From JBIYSM02 sp044759095 (GTDB lineage Bacteria > Bacillota > Bacilli > Brevibacillales > Brevibacillaceae), in assembly GCF_044759095.2 (NCBI RefSeq), contig NZ_JBIYSM020000001.1:133376-197375 (forward strand): 64,000 nt of DNA. The letters run 5' to 3'. The translations under genes and the position numbers were made by a program. The notes below the pieces were generated by a model. That model did no database searches. It worked only from the letters and a program-made list of their open reading frames with translations, and was not told the DNA's origin. Below are positions 59,156 to 64,000 of this stretch, piece after piece (position 1 is the stretch's first letter; each line of letters begins with the position of its first letter).

Positions 59156-59917
59156 GTCGCCCGCCGTGCGCGGGCGTGGATTGAAACACGGTGCTACTGG
59201 AGATTGTTGCGTTGGTCAGATGTCGCCCGCCGTGCGCGGGCGTGGATTGAAACGGATAATGTTTGATTATTCGCAGGTGACGTGAGCGTCGCCCGCCGTG
59301 CGCGGGCGTGGATTGAAACTTGGATGGCCGCCCGTGTTAGTGCAAAGTACTGTGTCGCCCGCCGTGCGCGGGCGTGGATTGAAACCCTGCTAACCTCGTA
59401 TCGCCTACATCCTTAACCATGTCGCCCGCCGTGCGCGGGCGTGGATTGAAACAATTATGGCTTAACAGAAGTTCGAGTAGTCGTAAGTCGCCCGCCGTGC
59501 GCGGGCGTGGATTGAAACAGATCGACTACTCCCTGAACATACCAGCCGGACAAGTCGCCCGCCGTGCGCGGGCGTGGATTGAAACTTGGATAGCCCCAAA
59601 TTTCTCAGGTTGAGCCATGTCGCCCGCCGTGCGCGGGCGTGGATTGAAACTTGTACCGCATGTATCGTTCAGCTGCCTTGCTCGCGTCGCCCGCCGTGCG
59701 CGGGCGTGGATTGAAACAAGGGAGAACGCGGCCTAAAGGCGCATATCTCCCAGTCGCCCGCCGTGCGCGGGTCCGGATTGAAACAGGGAACCGGGTCCAC
59801 CAATCGCTGATCGTTGTTGTCGCCCGCCGTGCGCGGGCGTGGATTGAAACCGCTATGCGGTCATTCGCTTTTTGCTGTAATTTGAGTCGCCCGCCGTGCG
59901 CGGGCGTGGATTGAAAC
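59156..59917 (+). CRISPR. CRISPR array, type I-C, 12 repeats and 11 spacers
   Basis: The repeats are 32 bp, beginning GTCGCCCGCCGTGCGCGGGC and ending GTGGATTGAAAC, with the I-C hairpin GCCCGC/GCGGGC. They start at 59156, 59222, 59288, 59354, 59421, 59487, 59554, 59619, 59686, 59753, 59819 and 59886. Spacers are 33-35 bp. Only repeat 10 (59753) differs, reading GGGTCCGG instead of GGGCGTGG. The last repeat is perfect and dispersed repeat H starts about 30 bp after it. Confidence 0.98.
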
Positions 59918-59947
59918 CTCGTAGAGAATCCTGTTTTGCAAAAACAG

Positions 59948-60096
59948 TAAGAAAACCCACTCGGCATTAGCTATCCTCGACCCACTCGGCGTTAGCTATC
60001 GCTGTGCCGAGTGGGGTCCCCTTCTTCGCCGGGCGGGGCCCCGAACCCTTTCCTTGTGGCTGTATTCGATGTCCAATTTTATAAATTCTTATACAC
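59948..60096 (-). repeat. Dispersed repeat, copy H (long-arm subtype, inverted)
   Basis: On the plus strand it runs from TAAGAAAACCC to TTCTTATACAC. Its core is the ATACAGCCACAAGGAAAGG variant shared with copies B and I. It adjoins the leader-distal end of the CRISPR array. Confidence 0.85.
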
Positions 60097-60100
60097 TACA

Positions 60101-60128
60101 AAAGGCGACCTCATTCAGGTCGCCTTTT
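60101..60128. terminator. Terminator of the FtsA-like gene
   Basis: AAAGGCGACCT pairs with AGGTCGCCTTT across a 5-nt loop, adjacent to the stop at 60131. Confidence 0.85.
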
Positions 60129-60130
60129 GT

Positions 60131-62302
60131 TTACTCCCAATACAGTTCAAGCTTGTCCCCGTTCTTGATCTCCGTCTGAAAGGAAGCGGGTTCCCCGTTC
60201 ACCAGCGTGGTCAGCTTCGAGACGCCCTTCCCCTGCGGCTTGTCCAGCGGGATGTCGACGTATCGGAAGACATCGCTGAACAGCGGATTGGATCCCGGAG
60301 TGGCCTTTACGTTGATGACCGCGCCGTCTTGTACCTGTTCGGCCGCCTGGACCGGCATTCCGTTCATGGTAATGGCCACGTGAGCAGTGGAGAGAACCAC
60401 CGGTTTGCCGTTGAATGACACCTTGATTTGCTCCTGTACCCATTCTTCCGGCGGAATCACTTCCTGGATGGTCGGCAGCGCAAAAGGCTCGATGGCGAAG
60501 TCAATGATATCACCTGAGCGGACCCGGTCGGAAAGAGCGGCTGGCTTACCGTTTACCGTAAGCGTCATCACCGTTTGCGGCAGGTTGTATTGCTGACCGT
60601 TCACCGTAAACCGGATGGCGGCTGACACCGGTTCCTGCGATGGAAAAAGGCCTGCTTCCTGAAGCACTTCTTCCACCGTGCGGGGAAGGCGGATTTCCAC
60701 TTCGTTGCGGTCGGCAAGCGGCGAGTCAAAGGAGCGCGCAACACCGTCCACCAAGGCGATTGGACCGATCGAGAGAGGTTGGCCGTTGCAGATGATTTCC
60801 AGACAGTCCGGCTGCTCTACGAGATCGGACAGGACGGCTTGAGCATCGTGGCCGTCCTGTCCGGGGATGACGGTAATGAAGTCACCGTTTGCGATCGGTG
60901 CGTCCAGACCGGCCGGCTCGCCGTTTTTCTGAATGACCGGAGGCGTACCGTGTCCGCCCGGAATGATTTTCATCCGGCCGTTCACCGTTACCGTCATGGC
61001 CAGACCCGGTCTTCCGTACAGGCGGCGTATGTCCATCCCCGCGGTGATGAGTGCGTCACCCAGTGTCATTTTGCGCAGATCGAAGATGCGGACAGGCGCG
61101 TCGTTCACTGTAACGGTGACGTATTTGATGGGGTGGCGTCTCGCAGCCACGGCGATGCCCACCGGGGTGACAAACTCAGGCCCATTGATTAACGGATGCG
61201 AGCCGACGAACTGTTGAATGGCGTCAGCACCTCGTACCGCCACGCGTGCGGGAGGCAGCTCCAGAACCCCGGCAATCTTTTCCGTCAGCTTCGGGGTCAA
61301 ACTGCCTCCGCCGATCAACATGACCGCTTGCGGAGATTTTCCGTTCAGTTCCAGGATTTTGGTGCCGATTTTCACAGCCAGCTGGTTGATTTCGCCGTCG
61401 ATGGCAGCCACCACCTCCTCGGACGGGAGGGTGTGTTCCATTCCCAGAATATCCTGGAAAGTGACCATCTCGTTTGCATGAAGCGCCCGTTTTACTTCTT
61501 CGGCCATGGGAAAATCGAGCAGGAAGGCGTTCATCAGCGCGTCGGTAATTTCATCGCCCGCAACCGGAACCATGCCGTACGCGGTTACGGCGCCCTCTTC
61601 CGTCAATGCGACGTCGGAAGTGCCTGCGCCGATGTCTACCAGTGCAATATTGAGTCGGCGCATGGTGGCGGGGATCAGTACGTTAATTGCGGCGATCGGC
61701 TCCAGAGTGAGCGCCTGCATCTCCAAATCGCAACGCTTTAACGCGGCCAGCAGCGAATCGACGACGACACGCGGAAGAAAAGTGGCAATCACGTCCACAC
61801 GGGCTGTGTCGCCTCGCTGGTCGACGAGGTTGCCGATCAGTTCTCCGTCCAGGTAGTAGTTCACCACACTGTAGCCGACGCAGTAGTAGCGGGTAAAATC
61901 CTTTTCGTTCAGCTCTTGCGCCAGCTGTGCCTGTGCCTCCTGAACAGCGGAGAACTCCAGCGTCAATACGTCATCGCGTGTAATGGCGGCGTGCTGGGAG
62001 ATCGCCAGTTCCACCTGTACGCGGCGCGTCCGCAGCGAACGGCCGGCGGCAGCGACCGCGACTTGGGTGAGCGGCCCGTATTTTTCCTGCAGCTGCTCCT
62101 TTATCTGTTGAATCACTTTGGAAACAGCCACGACATCGTGGATTTGCCCGTCCAGCATGGAACGCTCGTCGTGTTCGCGGATGGCGCAGTCGACTACCCT
62201 GTACTTGTCGCCGACCGGTTCCACAATCAATCCGACCACACTGCGTGTTCCGATATCCAATGCAAAAATCAGCTCTTGCGGGACTGTATGGTTACTTGAC
62301 AA
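60131..62302 (-). CDS. FtsA/PilM-like ATPase with repeated C-terminal small domains
   Basis: The 723-aa protein has an actin/Hsp70-like ATPase at residues 1-390: FALDIGTRSVVGLIVEPV (phosphate 1), LVDIGAGTSDVALTEEG (phosphate 2), MLIGGGSLTPKLTEKIA (adenosine) and an SHS2-like insert. Instead of an FtsA membrane tail, the rest is a series of short units with the pattern xVNGxP...GDxIxxxxx (for example VTVNDAPVRIF, VTVNGRMKIIP, FTVNGQQYNLP, LTVNGKPAAL, VSFNGKPVVL, TLVNGEPASF). They look like beta-grasp or ubiquitin-like repeats. A cell-division or envelope role is inferred from the FtsA half only. The start is TTG, 7 nt after GGAGTGA. Confidence 0.8.
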   Translation of the reverse strand: MSSNHTVPQELIFALDIGTRSVVGLIVEPVGDKYRVVDCAIREHDERSMLDGQIHDVVAVSKVIQQIKEQLQEKYGPLTQVAVAAAGRSLRTRRVQVELAISQHAAITRDDVLTLEFSAVQEAQAQLAQELNEKDFTRYYCVGYSVVNYYLDGELIGNLVDQRGDTARVDVIATFLPRVVVDSLLAALKRCDLEMQALTLEPIAAINVLIPATMRRLNIALVDIGAGTSDVALTEEGAVTAYGMVPVAGDEITDALMNAFLLDFPMAEEVKRALHANEMVTFQDILGMEHTLPSEEVVAAIDGEINQLAVKIGTKILELNGKSPQAVMLIGGGSLTPKLTEKIAGVLELPPARVAVRGADAIQQFVGSHPLINGPEFVTPVGIAVAARRHPIKYVTVTVNDAPVRIFDLRKMTLGDALITAGMDIRRLYGRPGLAMTVTVNGRMKIIPGGHGTPPVIQKNGEPAGLDAPIANGDFITVIPGQDGHDAQAVLSDLVEQPDCLEIICNGQPLSIGPIALVDGVARSFDSPLADRNEVEIRLPRTVEEVLQEAGLFPSQEPVSAAIRFTVNGQQYNLPQTVMTLTVNGKPAALSDRVRSGDIIDFAIEPFALPTIQEVIPPEEWVQEQIKVSFNGKPVVLSTAHVAITMNGMPVQAAEQVQDGAVINVKATPGSNPLFSDVFRYVDIPLDKPQGKGVSKLTTLVNGEPASFQTEIKNGDKLELYWE

Positions 62303-62363
62303 GTGTATGTCACTCCTTGCGGAAAATCATCGCGGGAAACCAAATTCTTCTATCTATTATCAT

Positions 62364-62395
62364 TCGACTTACCGCCCGAGAATCCTGTCGAATGT
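62364..62395. other. Inverted repeat in the FtsA-like/aroA divergent region
   Basis: ATTCGAC pairs with GTCGAAT across about 18 nt, in the 270-bp gap upstream of aroA. No T run. It could be an operator for the minus-strand gene. I see nothing else between 62303 and 62478. Confidence 0.3.
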
Positions 62396-62478
62396 TGCAG
62401 ACAGAGAATCGCAAAACTTTTTTGAAAACGCTGCAATTTTCTTTACAAAATACTTTCGCGCTTTTTGGCGCTAAACTG

Positions 62479-62507
62479 CTGACAAAGACGCCTGCTTCGA
62501 TTATAAT
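62479..62507 (+). promoter_or_regulatory. Sigma-A promoter of aroA
   Basis: CTGACA (62479-62484), a 17-nt spacer and TATAAT (62502-62507), 68 bp before the start codon. Confidence 0.8.
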
Positions 62508-62574
62508 AGTCCCTAATTTACGGTCTAACGACTGCAATACCTACCATACACGAAAGAGGAGAGTGGAGAGTACC

Positions 62575-63672
62575 ATGGCACACGACCAAATCGAGACCAT
62601 GCGCAGACAAATAGACGAGATCAACCTGCAAATCCTCGAACTGATCAACAAGCGGGCGACCCTCGTTCAGGATCTGGGCAAAGAGAAGCTGAAGCAAGGC
62701 ATCAACCGCTTTGATCCGGAGCGGGAGCGTCAAATGCTCAATCAGCTGGTGGAAAACAATAACGGGCCATTCAGCGACAACACCATCCGCCACCTGTTCA
62801 AGCAGATCTTCCAAGCGTCTTTGGACCTGCAAAAGGACGACAACAAGAAGGTACTGCTCGTCAGCCGCAAGAAGAAGCCGGAGGACACGGTGATTACCGT
62901 AAAAGGCGTGGAGTTTGGCGGAGGCACTCCGATCATGATCGCCGGCCCCTGCTCCGTAGAGAGCTACGAGCAGGTTCGCGCCGTAGCCGAGAATCACGTG
63001 AAGCGCGGCCTGCGCGTACTTCGCGGCGGCGCGTACAAACCCCGTACGTCCCCATACGACTTCCAGGGTTTGGGCGTTGAGGGCTTGCAAATCCTCAAGC
63101 GCATCGGCGACGAGTTCAACCTCGTGACGATCAGTGAAATCGTTACTCCGGCCGACCTGGAGATGGCGACACAGTACATCGATGTGATTCAAATCGGCGC
63201 ACGCAACATGCAGAACTTCGAACTGTTGAAGGCAGTCGGACGTCTGAACCACCCGGTTCTCTTGAAGCGCGGTTTGTCTGCTACCATCGAGGAATTCATT
63301 TACGCTGCCGAGTACATCCTGTCCGAAGGAAACACACAAGTCATGCTTTGCGAGCGCGGCATCCGCACCTATGAAAAAGCGACCCGCAACACACTGGACA
63401 TCTCCGCGGTACCGCTCTTGAAACAGGAGACGCACCTGCCTGTCTTTGTCGATGTGACTCACTCGACAGGTCGCCGGGATCTGCTTCTGCCGACCGCAAA
63501 AGCAGGCCTGGCAGTTGGATCCGACGGCATCATGATTGAAGTGCATCCCGATCCGGATGTGGCCCTCTCCGATGCGAAGCAGCAGGTAACCATCCCGCAG
63601 CTGAACGAAATTCTCGACGAGCTGCTCGCATCCGGCCTGTACAAGGGCGAAGCGGCAGCTGCGCGCCGCTAG
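62575..63672 (+). CDS. aroA: Chorismate mutase-DAHP synthase (bifunctional)
   Basis: The 365-aa protein fuses an AroQ-type chorismate mutase (residues 1-85: MRRQIDEINLQILELINKRA, RFDPERERQMLNQL) to a type I DAHP synthase (about 100-365: MIAGPCSVESYEQV, RVLRGGAYKPRTSPYDFQG, IQIGARNMQNF, PVFVDVTHSTGRRDLL, EVHPDPDVALSDAKQQ). The fusion is typical of Bacillus-type AroA. It makes DAHP from PEP and erythrose-4-phosphate, and the mutase domain mediates feedback by chorismate or prephenate. The ATG at 62575 follows GAGGAGAGTGGAGAG; longer in-frame starts precede the promoter. Confidence 0.96.
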   Translation: MAHDQIETMRRQIDEINLQILELINKRATLVQDLGKEKLKQGINRFDPERERQMLNQLVENNNGPFSDNTIRHLFKQIFQASLDLQKDDNKKVLLVSRKKKPEDTVITVKGVEFGGGTPIMIAGPCSVESYEQVRAVAENHVKRGLRVLRGGAYKPRTSPYDFQGLGVEGLQILKRIGDEFNLVTISEIVTPADLEMATQYIDVIQIGARNMQNFELLKAVGRLNHPVLLKRGLSATIEEFIYAAEYILSEGNTQVMLCERGIRTYEKATRNTLDISAVPLLKQETHLPVFVDVTHSTGRRDLLLPTAKAGLAVGSDGIMIEVHPDPDVALSDAKQQVTIPQLNEILDELLASGLYKGEAAAARR

Positions 63673-63680
63673 GATGCATG

Positions 63681-63716
63681 AGGCCTTCCTCCCGTTTGGA
63701 GGAAGGTCTTCCTTTT
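63681..63716 (+). terminator. Terminator of aroA
   Basis: GGCCTTCCTCC pairs with GGAGGAAGGTC (one G-U), followed by TTCCTTTT. Confidence 0.75.
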
Positions 63717-63720
63717 GGCA

Positions 63721-63860
63721 GATAGGAATTTACAAAATTGTACCTATCTGCATAAGTGCAACTACGGCTCCGCCATCGCCAGGGGCTCGGCGGTCGCCGA
63801 CATCGAATACAGCCACAAGGAAAGGGTTCGGGACCTAAGCCGACACCAGCGTTAGCTAGT
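63721..63860 (+). repeat. Dispersed repeat, copy I (interrupted)
   Basis: The AT-rich end (GAATTTACAAAATTG) is split from the core (GACATCGAATACAGCC, AAAGGGTTCGGG) by about 57 extra bases containing CCTATC and GGCTCGGCGG. The 3' hairpin begins (GCCGACACCAGCGTTAGCTA) but its second arm is missing; other sequence, leading to a transposase tail, follows. Confidence 0.65.
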
Positions 63861-63949
63861 TACTCCTGAAAAAATCGTTTTTTGGCAGAAGCATCTCATT
63901 GTGGTGAATCTCAGGGGGCTACTGTGTAACTGTATCCGTTAATCGTTGC

Positions 63950-64000
63950 TTATTTGGCCATTTGGGCTGCTCTTCTGAGGTTATGAGCCCAGATTCCGAA
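63950..64000 (-). CDS. Transposase C-terminus (partial)
   Basis: On the minus strand the frame is open from the window edge and reads FGIWAHNLRRAAQMAK, then stops. Such an AHNLRR-type ending is common in DDE transposases of the IS5/IS1182/IS4 groups; the family cannot be fixed from 16 residues. The region 63861-63949 would hold the end of the insertion sequence. It appears to have been inserted into repeat copy I. Confidence 0.5.
   Translation of the reverse strand, partial: FGIWAHNLRRAAQMAK

Noticed and set aside
59188..59885. Self-targeting spacers
   Set aside because: I compared the spacers by eye with the rest of the window and saw no matching protospacer; a genome-wide search was not possible.
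59076..59967. Open frames rich in SPAVRGRGLK-type repeats
   Set aside because: They are translations of the CRISPR repeats and spacers, not proteins.

Overview
The window looks like a chromosomal stretch of a moderately GC-rich, spore-forming Bacillota, most likely Brevibacillus or a close relative in Paenibacillaceae. This is inferred from gene content: an SftA-type DNA translocase, bacilliredoxin YtxJ, YheC/YheD-type spore proteins, a YjcZ-like mini-protein, S-box control, Fur-controlled iron genes and an encapsulin with an IMEF-type cargo. No rRNA or tRNA gene was seen.

Layout. 1-8.6 kb: tail of a K+ channel, then an assimilatory sulfate reduction operon (sirB, siroheme sulfite/nitrite reductase, small protein, cobA-hemD fusion, cysP, cysH, sat, cysC) from one clear sigma-A promoter. 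8.6-13.5 kb: a decayed permease, glycerate kinase, yneQ-like and DUF3817 genes, a cysteine-desulfurase-like enzyme and a lipoprotein. 13.6-19.4 kb: sftA, an unknown gene, a SAM methyltransferase and an AraC-type response regulator. 19.4-24.9 kb: histidine degradation (hutU, hutI, hutG, YjiH-type permease; no hutH here). 25-28.4 kb: two YheC/YheD-like genes flanking an IclR regulator and a Pro/Arg/Cys-rich mini-protein. 28.4-34.9 kb: aconitase and molybdenum-cofactor genes (moeB, a moaD-moaE fusion, moaA, moaC). 35-40.6 kb: a MITE-like insertion, then marR, an RND pump and its adaptor lipoprotein. 40.6-44.1 kb: SAM-I riboswitch with mtnE, a Fur-boxed unknown gene and a second aminotransferase. 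44.2-46.5 kb: encapsulin and cargo, divergent from a Fur-boxed DUF2325 gene. 46.5-51.1 kb: trypsin-like protease, PadR regulator, M29 aminopeptidase, small genes and ytxJ. 51.3-59.9 kb: a complete type I-C CRISPR-Cas locus with 12 repeats and 11 spacers, visibly AT-richer than its flanks. 60.1-63.7 kb: an FtsA-like ATPase with repeated C-terminal small domains, then the chorismate mutase-DAHP synthase gene. The window ends in the tail of a transposase.

The least explained signal is an interspersed family of about 75-150 bp intergenic repeats with nine recognisable copies (starts near 16003, 27271, 31338, 35332, 41989, 44171, 48043, 59948, 63721). Full copies have ATAAGAA/TTCTTAT inverted ends, a conserved core with ATACAGCC and GTTCGGG, and a strong GC hairpin that often ends in a T run. 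Two copies carry an appended, almost identical 120-nt module predicted to fold into three hairpins with a terminator. One copy abuts the distal end of the CRISPR array and one is interrupted near a transposase.

The genes form several working units: sulfate uptake to sulfide with siroheme supply, histidine catabolism, Moco synthesis, iron storage under Fur, methionine salvage under SAM control, drug efflux under MarR, and CRISPR immunity.
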